Shown here: positions 25,863 through 33,518 of the stretch, piece by piece
Numbering within the stretch: position 1 is the stretch's first letter
Layout of the letters: every line of letters begins with the position of its first letter
Assembly: GCA_946407375.1 (NCBI GenBank)
Contig: CAMJNS010000017.1
Coordinates: 1 to 36,496 of the forward strand
DNA: 36,496 nucleotides
DNA from: an uncultured bacterium
Lineage (GTDB): Bacteria > Muiribacteriota > Ozemobacteria > Ozemobacterales > Ozemobacteraceae
Reading direction: 5' to 3'
The notes under the pieces: generated by a model
Databases searched by the model: none
What the model was told of the DNA's origin: nothing
The model's input: the letters and a program-made list of their open reading frames with translations, nothing else
Position numbers and translations under genes: made by a program

Positions 25863-25913
25863 GTAGTTATTGTTGTTGGTAATTGTTGTAGTTGTTGTTC
25901 GGCTTAAGTTGTT
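25863..25913. repeat. GTTGTTGGTAATT-type low-complexity dispersed repeat, copy 1
   Basis: A run of GTT/ATT-type triplets containing GTTGTTGGTAATTGTTGT and ending CTTAAGTTGTT. Related copies lie at 27758-27773 (short), 33331-33379, and inverted at 35471-35508, all between genes. Confidence 0.6.
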
Positions 25914-25940
25914 AAAATTTAGTTCTTGGTAAACTGTTCT

Positions 25941-26080
25941 CACCCCTTTTGCAAAGGTGATGCTCCCCAATGGATGAGGGGTAGCTGTCACGAAGAATCT
26001 CTCCAAAAGCTTTGCTTTGGGGGAGGTGGATTGCGTAGCAATACGGAGGGGGCTGACTATCGTAAGGTAGTCGGGAAGTG
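25941..26080. repeat. Multi-hairpin intergenic element
   Basis: Five short inverted repeats lie side by side in about 140 bases. They are: CACCCCTTT/AAAGGTG (25941-25959); GCTCCCC with GGGGTAGC (25962-25985); CTCTCC with GGGGGAG (25999-26024); ATTGC-GTA-GCAAT (26030-26042); and GACTA with TAGTC (26055-26072). It is far more G/C-rich than its surroundings. The module GGGAGGTGG-hairpin-CGGAGGG-TGAC recurs at 28711-28746 with a different hairpin tip. This is a mosaic, non-coding repeat family of the kind found between genes in many bacterial genomes. Confidence 0.75.
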
Positions 26081-26119
26081 GAATTTTATTAAAGCATATA
26101 AATTTAAAAGGAAAGAAAT

Positions 26120-27724
26120 ATGAATAAACTTGCTCGTGCTCTTTGTGTTTTTGCGATTACTGGCTGTATATCTCCTACTTTTGCTGATGATATAAACATC
26201 TATTATGGACCAAAGGGCGGTTTTGCTAAAGTGAACAATTCTCGAAAGTTCATTTTTAGCGATAAAAGCGAAAAAAAAGCAACACTTTCCAATTCAATTA
26301 TTTATAAATTTGATTCTCTAGAACCTGGCAGCACAGCAAAAATAGCTATGTATTCTATGAGTGATTTCAAAGCTTTAGAAGCTATGGTAAATGCTGCAAA
26401 AGATAAAGGTGTTCACATAAAGCTTTTGCTAGACGGTGTTCCTGAATGGACAAAAGAAAGCCGTGAACAGATTACCGATATAGTTAAAAAAGGGGCTGAA
26501 CAAGCAGAAAAAGAAGGCAAACCCTATGACTTCGTTCTTGCTTGCACTACTCAGGAAGCTATGAAAAGAGTCGGCAGAGAGCAGACTCTAGAAGATGGCA
26601 AAGTTATTTATGGAACAATGCACGAAAAGTTTGGCGTTTTCTATAAGCCTGGCATGGCTGTTCCAACTAGCTGCTTCAACGGAAGTGCAAATATTTCAAC
26701 TACTTCTGACCAGATTTATGGTGAAAACAGAGTATTTTTTGATGACCAGCCTGTTGTTGCAAGACAGTTTGCTGAAGAATTTGCCCGCCTGTGGAACGAA
26801 TACTCAACTCCTGTTTTTGGTAAATGGATACCTGAACGATTCATTGAAACAAACTATGTTCCAGGCTATGTGAAGCTTGTTTTTAACTCCGAACCAATAA
26901 GTGAAACAGAACTTACAACTATAGATTCAGAACTTATTAAGGTTATTAACAGAGTAAAAGACGATGGCGGTTTAGACCTTTCTATGTTCAGCTTTACTAG
27001 AAGGGAATTAGCAGAAGCAATTCTTCGAAGCGCTGCCAGACACCCAAAAGCCAAATTCAGACTGCTCTTCGACCATGCTCAGCTTGATGATGAAGACAAG
27101 ACTCAGGGCAAGCTAGCTCCCTGGCTTGAAGAAGAAGCTAAAAGACGTAATATCAAAAACATTGAAGTTCGCTACAGATTCAGAAGAAATGCTTATGCTT
27201 ACGACCCGCAGACAGACAAGGTTTGCTTGGTCAGCTATATGAGTCTTTTCCTACACCATAAGAATGTAAGCATCAACAACAAAGAAATTGTCGTTGGAAG
27301 CTACAACTGGTCTGGTTCTGCCGAAAATATGAACTTTGAAAACATTATGATTTTCAATGGTGATAACCAGCATCATCAGAAGATTGTTGATAGCTTTAAA
27401 GCTGAATTTGATGTTTTGTGGAATTCCAGAATGCCTGAAATTTCTTCTGTAAAATCTATTCGCAAAGGTGTTCCCCAGACTGTAACATTAGCAGAAGGCA
27501 AAGCACTTCACGAAAAGCTTCTTAAAACCTTGAAAAAAAGCAAAGACAATCAGACTGTTCATTCGGCCCTTGCTAGAGATGCTTTCAAAACCTATAACGA
27601 ACTTAAGGAAGAAACCAAGCTTAACGATCGCAGGTTAAATGCCGCTATCAAGGCTTTGACTGCTGATGGCTTTATCATTAAACTCACCAAAAAAGATGTT
27701 GAAGGCTACGCCCAGGCCGACTGA
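26120..27724 (+). CDS. Exported phospholipase D-like protein
   Basis: A 534-residue protein with a signal sequence (MNKLARALCVFAITGCISPTFADD). It contains both a lipobox-like ITGC (Cys16) and a type I cleavage site after Ala22, so it is lipidated or secreted. Two PLD half-motifs are present. Motif 1 is His168-x-Lys170 in TMHEKFGVFY with the downstream NGSANIS. Motif 2 is His379-x-Lys381 in LFLHHKNVSINNK with VVGSYNWSGSAENMNFEN. In both, the Asp of HxKxxxxD is not in the canonical place, though the dyad of His and Lys is kept. The last 70 or so residues (KTYNELKEETKLNDRRLNAAIKALTADGFI) look like a winged helix, an odd addition to an exported enzyme. The substrate may be a phospholipid or nucleic acid. 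Single gene, flanked by repeats on both sides. Confidence 0.85.
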   Translation: MNKLARALCVFAITGCISPTFADDINIYYGPKGGFAKVNNSRKFIFSDKSEKKATLSNSIIYKFDSLEPGSTAKIAMYSMSDFKALEAMVNAAKDKGVHIKLLLDGVPEWTKESREQITDIVKKGAEQAEKEGKPYDFVLACTTQEAMKRVGREQTLEDGKVIYGTMHEKFGVFYKPGMAVPTSCFNGSANISTTSDQIYGENRVFFDDQPVVARQFAEEFARLWNEYSTPVFGKWIPERFIETNYVPGYVKLVFNSEPISETELTTIDSELIKVINRVKDDGGLDLSMFSFTRRELAEAILRSAARHPKAKFRLLFDHAQLDDEDKTQGKLAPWLEEEAKRRNIKNIEVRYRFRRNAYAYDPQTDKVCLVSYMSLFLHHKNVSINNKEIVVGSYNWSGSAENMNFENIMIFNGDNQHHQKIVDSFKAEFDVLWNSRMPEISSVKSIRKGVPQTVTLAEGKALHEKLLKTLKKSKDNQTVHSALARDAFKTYNELKEETKLNDRRLNAAIKALTADGFIIKLTKKDVEGYAQAD

Positions 27725-27778
27725 GTTGACTGTGCTTAGATAATTTGAATTAAGAATGAAGTTGTTGGTAATTCTTTG

Positions 27779-27830
27779 AAAATCCCCTTTTTTAAAGGGG
27801 AAAGGCTACGCAAGTAGTCTAGGGGATTTT
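27779..27830. repeat. Inverted-repeat element (AAAATCCCC ends)
   Basis: A 52-base element bounded by AAAATCCCC (27779-27787) and its exact complement GGGGATTTT (27822-27830). Inside are a CCCCTTT/AAAGGGG hairpin and a GGCTAC/GTAGTC hairpin. It follows a short GTTGTTGGTAATT tract at 27758-27773. It is similar in design to the hairpin element at 25941-26080. Confidence 0.7.
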
Positions 27831-27918
27831 TGAAAGGTAGGTTAAAGCAGTAGAAAGTTAAGTCCGAAGACTGTTTGTGCCCTTATAAAAATCTCCATGT
27901 TATTCTAACGAATGACAT

Positions 27919-27937
27919 CCCTCTTTAAGAAAGAGGG
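27919..27937. repeat. Perfect hairpin just upstream of UDG-like gene
   Basis: CCCTCTTT (27919-27926), AAG loop, AAAGAGGG (27930-27937). The hairpin ends 3 bases before the AAAGGA ribosome binding site (27941-27946) of the gene starting at 27953. There is no T-run on either side, so it is not a typical terminator. It may be a remnant of the same repeat family, and could affect translation of the gene below it. Confidence 0.5.
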
Positions 27938-27952
27938 TAAAAAGGAAATAAC

Positions 27953-28639
27953 ATGAATACAGATGATTTATTAGATTTATTACGTAACTCCCCTAAAAAT
28001 GAGGGTTTATTCAATCCTTGGTGGGAAAACGACCCCGAAAATGATGATTTCAATAATTCTTACGAAATCAGACAGCATCAGCTAAAAGCTTATTTAGATG
28101 AGCGTTTGGGAAAAGCCCATATTTTGCTTGTCGGTGAAGCAATGGGCTATCAAGGGGGCCATTTCAGTGGAATAGCTATGACTTCTGAACGTATGTTATT
28201 AGGGCATATGGTCAAAAAGGGAATTAAACCAGAAGACGTTTTTATTTCAATGTTGCCAAGCCGAACTAGCAAGGAAGAAGTTCGCAAAGATGGTTTTAAC
28301 GAACCAACTGCAACAATAGTTTGGGAACATCTTTTAGCTTCTGGCCTTAACCCATATTCTTTCATAATTTGGAACTCTTTGCCCTGGCACCCTTATAATG
28401 TTGAAAAGGGTATGCTTTCAAACAGAACCCCTAAGGATTCCGAACTCGCAGCTGGTCGAAAAATATTAAAGGTTGTAATAGAAATGGTTAAACCTGCTAC
28501 AATTATTGCTGTTGGCGAAAAAGCCGCAATCCAAATGGAAGAACTAGGGGTTCCCTATAAAAAAGTCAGACACCCAGCAAATGGCGGTGCAAAGCTTTTC
28601 CGCCAGCAAGTTTCTGAGATATTAAATCTGAGAGCTTAG
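27953..28639 (+). CDS. Uracil-DNA glycosylase superfamily protein
   Basis: A 228-residue protein of the uracil-DNA glycosylase fold, expected to excise a damaged base from DNA. Motif 1 is in LVGEAMGYQGGHFSGIAMTSE (60-79), where the segment resembles the GExPGxxExxxG-type loop but with GYQGGHFSG. The late motif RHPANGGAKLFR (about 206-217) fits the H-P-x-x-x-G loop that enters the minor groove. The middle holds FIIWNSLPWHPYN, a plausible base-contact Asn region. It does not match classic Ung (no GQDPYH). I would place it among the small UDG-like proteins of unknown lesion specificity. AAAGGA is 6 bases before the ATG. Confidence 0.8.
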   Translation: MNTDDLLDLLRNSPKNEGLFNPWWENDPENDDFNNSYEIRQHQLKAYLDERLGKAHILLVGEAMGYQGGHFSGIAMTSERMLLGHMVKKGIKPEDVFISMLPSRTSKEEVRKDGFNEPTATIVWEHLLASGLNPYSFIIWNSLPWHPYNVEKGMLSNRTPKDSELAAGRKILKVVIEMVKPATIIAVGEKAAIQMEELGVPYKKVRHPANGGAKLFRQQVSEILNLRA

Positions 28640-28698
28640 AGCACTGAGCAAAAGAGCCTTTGGCTCTGTGGTGAGTGGTAGGTGATAAGTGTTCTAAA

Positions 28699-28746
28699 GC
28701 CTCCACTTGAGGGGAGATGGCTTGCAAAACAAGCCGGAAGGGTGAC
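28699..28746. repeat. Hairpin-repeat module related to 25941-26080
   Basis: A CCTC/GAGG inverted repeat is followed by GGGGAGATGG and the hairpin GGCTTG-CAAAA-CAAGCC (28719-28735), then CGGAAGGGTGAC. It shares the outer sequence of the element at 26019-26056 while the hairpin tip differs, as expected for a mosaic repeat family. Confidence 0.65.
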
Positions 28747-28855
28747 TGGACTATAGTAAAGCTTTATTTTTAGAAATTAGCCAAGCAGTGCTGTAATGAG
28801 TGGTGAGTCGCACTTAGTGCGAAAACTCATTTTCTTACCTGAATTAGATAATACT

Positions 28856-28940
28856 AATAGTCTACATATTTGTCATAAAAAGTATAGCATAAGGGCTTTA
28901 GCCCTGAAAGCTATACGGTTATGACAATTTGTAGACTATT
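28856..28940. repeat. 85-base imperfect palindrome
   Basis: AATAGTCTACA at the left end is matched by TGTAGACTATT at the right end. Further in, TTGTCATA pairs with TATGACAA, GTATAGC with GCTATAC, and AGGGCT with AGCCCT around a TTT-type tip. Interior mismatches break the stem into blocks. It could be a MITE-like or REP-like element, or a structured RNA. Confidence 0.8.
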
Positions 28941-29223
28941 AATTAAGATTCTACGAAAAGCTTCATTAATAAAGGGAAAAGGTTTGCTTTTGCCCTGTGC
29001 TGTCTGTCGAATAATCTTGTCTTTTTAATAGATTTTTGCTAATTTAAAAAAAGATTATTCTATAGAGAATAAGGAGTTTGAATGTGTTGAGTAGTATAAA
29101 TAACAAGTTTATGAAGTTACTCATCTAGAAAACTGTTTATTTTAATAGAGATAGGTATTGATTTAAATTATAATATTGCAAGGTGTTTCATTTATAAATT
29201 TACAAATCAATCTACGGTAAAAA

Positions 29224-30423
29224 ATGAAAAATATAATTATTGTCTTTCTTTCGATAGTATTTTTATTATTTACTATACTTAGTTCTGACAATACGGAAAA
29301 TAATAAAAATGTAATCAGAATATATTCTAATACAAATGCTATTGAAAATACAATTTGGCTTGTAAATACTGCTAAAAAAGCTGGCTTTAATATAAAAATG
29401 GATGACCAAACAGTTTTAAGGGGAGATGCTGCGGTTGTACAGGCTGCAAATGAAAACAGAGACGGAGATATTATTTTTGGCTTAAATGAAACCAGATGGT
29501 CTCATATAGTTAACGGTTCTTATCCTAATCTTTCTTTATTAGATTGGAAGCCTACATGGGCAAACAAGGTAGGAAATTATTTATATGATAATAAAGCATA
29601 TGGTTTAGTTGTTCAAAACATTCTTATGCTTTACAGAACTGATGAACTAGGAACAAATGGGAAAAAATTATCTTTTGAACATTGGGCTGATATTGTAAAT
29701 TGTGGATATAAATGGTACAGACAAGGTAAAGTTGGCGGAACCACGAATTCAAATATAAACAATGCTATGCTTTTCCCATTTGCTAACCCAAACTCTAAGG
29801 CAGGCGGTATCGAAGTAGAAGGTTGGAAAACGCTATGGAAATATTGCTATAACGGAATTTATACAAAAGACAGTTATGGTTTCGATCCATTAAATAAAGG
29901 AAAAGTTCAAGTATCAACTTACTATTCTTCTTCTTTATATGGCAAAATAGATAATGCCGCACATAACTCTGGTCATCCTTTAAGGGGTACGTCAAAACCA
30001 CAGAATTGGAATTTAGTAGATATAAAAGACGGCTCTTATTATGTAGCTGAATATATAGGTATATTAGACCGGAAAGACAGAACAAAAGAAGAAACAGAAA
30101 ATGTAAAGGCTTTTGCAGAATGGTTTGGTTCGGCTCAAACTCAAGCAGAGTTTGCTAAAGAATTTGATACCTATCCTTGTAATATAGATGCGGTAGGTAT
30201 GGTATATGATGAAATACCTCAAATTTATTTATTAAAGAATTGTGCATTTGAAATCGTTCCAAATACTAATATGAAATATTCAGAATATGTAGCAAAGCAT
30301 AGCAAAGAATGGACTAATATTATGACAAATCTAGGTTTTTATTGGTCTGATGTAAAAAAGCCTCCCCAAGAACCAGACTGGGATAATCTTGATTGGGATT
30401 TGCTTTGCCAATCTGGTAATTAG
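29224..30423 (+). CDS. ABC importer substrate-binding protein
   Basis: A 399-residue exported protein with a hydrophobic N-terminus (about residues 3-20) and no lipobox Cys. IRIYSNTNAIENTIWLVNTAKKAGF and the DIIFGLNETRW, YGLVVQNILMLYRTDE and WADIVN blocks are typical of periplasmic binding proteins of the Fe(III)/thiamine/polyamine/aminoethylphosphonate superfamily. The ligand cannot be told from sequence. The first gene of a three-gene operon with the permease (15-base gap) and ATPase. In a diderm it would be periplasmic; in a monoderm it would need the membrane anchor suggested by the uncleaved-looking N-terminus. Confidence 0.87.
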   Translation: MKNIIIVFLSIVFLLFTILSSDNTENNKNVIRIYSNTNAIENTIWLVNTAKKAGFNIKMDDQTVLRGDAAVVQAANENRDGDIIFGLNETRWSHIVNGSYPNLSLLDWKPTWANKVGNYLYDNKAYGLVVQNILMLYRTDELGTNGKKLSFEHWADIVNCGYKWYRQGKVGGTTNSNINNAMLFPFANPNSKAGGIEVEGWKTLWKYCYNGIYTKDSYGFDPLNKGKVQVSTYYSSSLYGKIDNAAHNSGHPLRGTSKPQNWNLVDIKDGSYYVAEYIGILDRKDRTKEETENVKAFAEWFGSAQTQAEFAKEFDTYPCNIDAVGMVYDEIPQIYLLKNCAFEIVPNTNMKYSEYVAKHSKEWTNIMTNLGFYWSDVKKPPQEPDWDNLDWDLLCQSGN

Positions 30424-30438
30424 AGTTAGGAAACAGCA

Positions 30439-32316
30439 ATGAAATTAAATCGTATTTTTTCTATATTTTGCTTTGTTTTATTAGGTTATTTATTTTTAGG
30501 CTTTATGGTTTTGCCTCTTTTTAATACTCTTTCTCAAGTTTTTACTGTAAAAAATGCAGCAGGTGAAACAGACATTTTTATGGTCTTCAAATTCCTTTAT
30601 GAAGGAACCATGTCAGGTTTTATTTTTAATTCTTTGAAATTAGCTGTAGCACTTGTTCTTTGCGTAAATGTTGTAGGGGTTTCAATAGTATTATTAACAG
30701 AATATTTTGATATAAAAGGGGCACCAATTTTAAGATTAGCCTATATGACACCTATGATATATTCTGGTGTTGCGCTAGTTGCTGGTTTTCAATTTTTATA
30801 CAATTCTGATGGAATTATGACTACTTGGCTTTGTAAAGTATTTCCATTTATAGATTCACAATGGTTTACAGGTTTTAATGCTGTATTATTTACTTTAACT
30901 TTTGCAAGCACAGGTAACCATTCTTTATTTTTACGAAATGCAATCAGAACCATAGATTACAGCACCATAGAAGCTGCAAGAAATATGGGGGCAGGACCAT
31001 TTAAAACACTTTTAAAGGTTGTTTTTCCAACCATGGTTCCTACTCTTATTTCACTTACTGTTATATGTTTCACTACAGGCCTTTGTGCAATGTCAACTCC
31101 CACATTACTTGGTTACGATTCGATTAACCCAGAAATAGTAAGACTTGCAGGTTCTTCTTCTGTAGATGAAGCTTTCCCTCAAGCAAGAGCGGCGTTGTTG
31201 TCTATTATTCTTGCGATGTTTACAATTATACAATTAGTAATACTAACGATTTACGAAAAAAAAGGGAAATATTTATCTGTAAGCAAGACTAAAACTAAAC
31301 TTATAAAACAAAAAATATCAAATAAATTTGTAAACATAGCTGCTCACTTATACGCTTATGTTTTATTCATAATATATATGACTCCTGTAATTATGTTGAT
31401 TATCTTCTCATTACAAAATTATAAAGCAATTGAAGCAAAAACAATAAACTTTTCAGCTTGGACTTTAAGTAATTTTGTAGGAAAATCAGATTTTGAATTT
31501 TTAACTAACAGAGGAAAAACAGTTATAAGAGAGGGTGCTATTAGTGGTCTTTTTGCTAACCCAGATACAATTTCTGGTATTAGAATGAGTTTTATTTTAA
31601 GTGCAATAGCGGCTGCACTAGCCTGTGTAATTGTTGTTATAGCCTGTGAATACATATTTAAAAATAAAAATAAAAAAAGGGCAATAATTGTAGAAAGCTG
31701 CTTGATGTTTCCGTGGCTTTTGCCAACAATTCTAATTTGTTATTCATACAGAATATTTTTTAATGATAATATTTGGTATGTTTTCGGACAAAATTTGTAT
31801 TATAAAGAAAATGTCAGATTACTTATAATAATGGCATATACTGTTATAAAACTTCCTTATGCTATAAGAATGATAAAAGCTTCTTTTTATTCAATTGATG
31901 AAGAATTGGAAAATGCAGCAAGGAATTTAGGAGCTTCATCTATTTATGCCTTTATAAAAGTAAAGCTTCCTGTGATTATGCCAAATGTATGGGCTGTTTT
32001 TGCCTTAACTTTCTTAGCTTTATTTTCTGAATATGGCATGGCAGCAACATTTCATTCGAGTTATGGAAAAACATACTCAATGGTTGTAAAAGATATGACT
32101 GTAGAAGCTGGCAGAGGGGGGTATAACGTAAATGCAGTTGGAAGGCAATGTGCTTCTACAGTATTTAAAATGATTCTTTCATCGATTATTTTATTACTTG
32201 TTTATGGATTGGGTTCAATGGATTTAAGAGAAAAATTATATTACAAAAGAATTTATAAAACAAAATTAAAAAGTATGCTAAAATTTATTGGGTTTGATAA
32301 AGGGAAAGAGAAATAA
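30439..32316 (+). CDS. ABC importer fused double permease (FbpB-like)
   Basis: A 625-residue inner-membrane protein made of two fused permease domains with about 12 membrane segments. Each half has the cytoplasmic coupling motif that docks on the ATPase: EAARNMGAGPFKTLLKVVFP in the first, and ENAARNLGASSIYAFIKVKLP in the second. Such fusions are typical of the FbpB/ThiP/PhnU-type importers. The stop codon overlaps the start codon of the ATPase gene by one base (TAATG), so translation is coupled. A long loop at about 330-380 between the two halves contains an extra charged stretch (NFVGKSDFEFLTNRGKTVIREG). Confidence 0.92.
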   Translation: MKLNRIFSIFCFVLLGYLFLGFMVLPLFNTLSQVFTVKNAAGETDIFMVFKFLYEGTMSGFIFNSLKLAVALVLCVNVVGVSIVLLTEYFDIKGAPILRLAYMTPMIYSGVALVAGFQFLYNSDGIMTTWLCKVFPFIDSQWFTGFNAVLFTLTFASTGNHSLFLRNAIRTIDYSTIEAARNMGAGPFKTLLKVVFPTMVPTLISLTVICFTTGLCAMSTPTLLGYDSINPEIVRLAGSSSVDEAFPQARAALLSIILAMFTIIQLVILTIYEKKGKYLSVSKTKTKLIKQKISNKFVNIAAHLYAYVLFIIYMTPVIMLIIFSLQNYKAIEAKTINFSAWTLSNFVGKSDFEFLTNRGKTVIREGAISGLFANPDTISGIRMSFILSAIAAALACVIVVIACEYIFKNKNKKRAIIVESCLMFPWLLPTILICYSYRIFFNDNIWYVFGQNLYYKENVRLLIIMAYTVIKLPYAIRMIKASFYSIDEELENAARNLGASSIYAFIKVKLPVIMPNVWAVFALTFLALFSEYGMAATFHSSYGKTYSMVVKDMTVEAGRGGYNVNAVGRQCASTVFKMILSSIILLLVYGLGSMDLREKLYYKRIYKTKLKSMLKFIGFDKGKEK

Positions 32317-33308
32317 TGATAGAATTAGAAAATATAACTGTTAAATTCAATGATTTTGAAGCATTACACAATATTAGTCTTACTGTAAAAGATGGTGAAT
32401 TTTTTACTTTTTTAGGACCTTCCGGCTGTGGTAAAAGTACCACTTTAAGAACAATTACAGGTTTTATTCCTCTTTGTAACGGAAGAATAATTGTAAATGG
32501 CAATGATATAACAAATGTACCTATAGAAAAAAGAAACATAGGAATTGTTTTTCAAAGTTATGCTTTGTTCCCGTCAATGACTGTATATGATAACATTGCT
32601 TTCGGGTTAGAAATAAGAAAATTGCCTAAAGATGAAATAAAATCAAAAGTTTTGGAAATTGTTAAAAAAGTAGATCTTTCAGAAATGCATCTTTCTCGTG
32701 CAGTAACAGAACTTTCTGGAGGACAGCAACAGCGTGTTGCCATTGCTAGAGCCTTAGTAACTAGCCCTAGTATTATATGCATGGATGAGCCACTATCTAA
32801 CTTAGATGCTAAACTAAGAGTTGGCTTAAGAAACGAATTGAAGCGAATGCAAAGGGAAATTGGAATAACCACTATTTACGTCACTCATGAACAAGATGAA
32901 GCTCTTACAATTTCAGATAGAATTGCCGTTTTTAATAAAGGTAATATAGAACAAATCGGAACTCCAAACGAAATATATAATAAATCAAAAACAGAATTCG
33001 TCTGCAATTTTGTTGGAGATATAAATAAATTGAATGAAAAAATAATAGATTTAATGCAATTAGATAAAACGAAGCAACATTATGTCAGATTAGAAAGAAT
33101 ACAGGTAAACCCTGCTAATAAAGACAATTTATTAGTTCTTAAAGGGAAAGTAAAATCAAGTGAATATTACGGATTCTATATAAAATATTATATTGAAACA
33201 CCACATCAAACAATAAAAGTTATAGAAAAAAACGATGGTATAAACTTATTCACTAATGGTTCTGATCTAACTATAGGAATAGCAAAAGAAGATATAATGA
33301 GTTATTAA
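32316..33308 (+). CDS. ABC importer ATP-binding protein
   Basis: A 330-residue ATPase energising the importer. Walker A is GPSGCGKST (34-42), the Q loop is in VFQSYALFPSMTVYDN, the signature is LSGGQQQRVAIARAL, Walker B is IICMDEPLSNLD, and the switch His is in VTHEQDEAL. The last 90 or so residues form a TOBE-like regulatory domain, shorter than in PotA or FbpC. All catalytic motifs are intact. With the binding protein and double permease it makes a complete uptake system; no biosynthesis gene is nearby to reveal the cargo. Confidence 0.95.
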   Translation: MIELENITVKFNDFEALHNISLTVKDGEFFTFLGPSGCGKSTTLRTITGFIPLCNGRIIVNGNDITNVPIEKRNIGIVFQSYALFPSMTVYDNIAFGLEIRKLPKDEIKSKVLEIVKKVDLSEMHLSRAVTELSGGQQQRVAIARALVTSPSIICMDEPLSNLDAKLRVGLRNELKRMQREIGITTIYVTHEQDEALTISDRIAVFNKGNIEQIGTPNEIYNKSKTEFVCNFVGDINKLNEKIIDLMQLDKTKQHYVRLERIQVNPANKDNLLVLKGKVKSSEYYGFYIKYYIETPHQTIKVIEKNDGINLFTNGSDLTIGIAKEDIMSY

Positions 33309-33330
33309 TTTGGCTTTCCCACCCAAGATT

Positions 33331-33379
33331 CTTAAGTTGTTATTGTTGTTGGTAGTTGTTGTAGTTATTGTTGCCAACG
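33331..33379. repeat. GTTGTTGGTAATT-type dispersed repeat, copy 2
   Basis: CTTAAGTTGTTATTGTTGTT followed by GGTAGTTGTTGTAGTTATT, ending GCCAACG. It has the same CTTAAGTTGTT piece and GTTGTAGTT runs as 25863-25913. Confidence 0.6.
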
Positions 33380-33488
33380 TAAGTCTGAGGTTAAAGCTGA
33401 CTTTTAGAGATGAGAGAGCAGAGTAAAAGACGACAAACAGGATGTTTGGAGTGCATGCGAGCAGCGTGAGGCGTCTGCGAGTCGTAGT

Positions 33489-33502
33489 TAAGAGGATTGT
33501 TT
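33489..33502. repeat. Direct repeat flanking the PD-(D/E)XK gene, left copy
   Basis: TAAGAGGATTGTTT, identical to 35265-35278 on the other side of the gene. Upstream it is preceded by CTTTTAGAGATGAG (33401-33414), which is partly shared with CTTTTGAGTGAAAAGAGATGAG at 35231-35252. Confidence 0.6.
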
Positions 33503-33518
33503 TGGTTTAATGCTTTCG

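Larger units (their letters stand above)
25770..26119. other. Repeat-filled intergenic region
   Basis: 350 bases between the second epimerase and the PLD-like gene. It holds the GTTGTT-type repeat at 25863-25913 and the multi-hairpin element at 25941-26080. ORFs across it are produced by the repeats and have no coding character. AAAGGA a few bases before 26120 serves the PLD-like gene. Confidence 0.7.
28640..29223. other. Long repeat- and hairpin-rich intergenic region
   Basis: 584 bases with no supportable gene. It contains an AGAGCC-TTT-GGCTCT hairpin (28653-28667, no T-run), the hairpin-repeat module at 28699-28746, a CGCAC/GTGCG hairpin near 28809-28821, the 85-base palindrome at 28856-28940, and a TTATTCT-ATAG-AGAATAA hairpin (29055-29072) followed by AAGGAG. 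The last 150 bases should hold the promoter and leader of the ABC importer; TATAAT at 29169-29174 is a candidate -10 without a good -35. I recognise no known riboswitch. Confidence 0.6.

Noticed and set aside
25785..26123. Small ORFs on both strands between the epimerase and the PLD-like gene
   Set aside because: They translate the GTTGTT repeat and the multi-hairpin element, with no homology pattern and no ribosome binding site.
28653..28667. AGAGCC-TTT-GGCTCT hairpin as terminator of the UDG-like gene
   Set aside because: The hairpin is 14 bases after the stop, but it is not followed by a T-run.
29070..29128. Leader peptide after AAGGAG upstream of the ABC importer
   Set aside because: The ATG after this site is followed directly by TGT TGA. 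The alternative GTG frame gives only 14 residues with no amino-acid bias.
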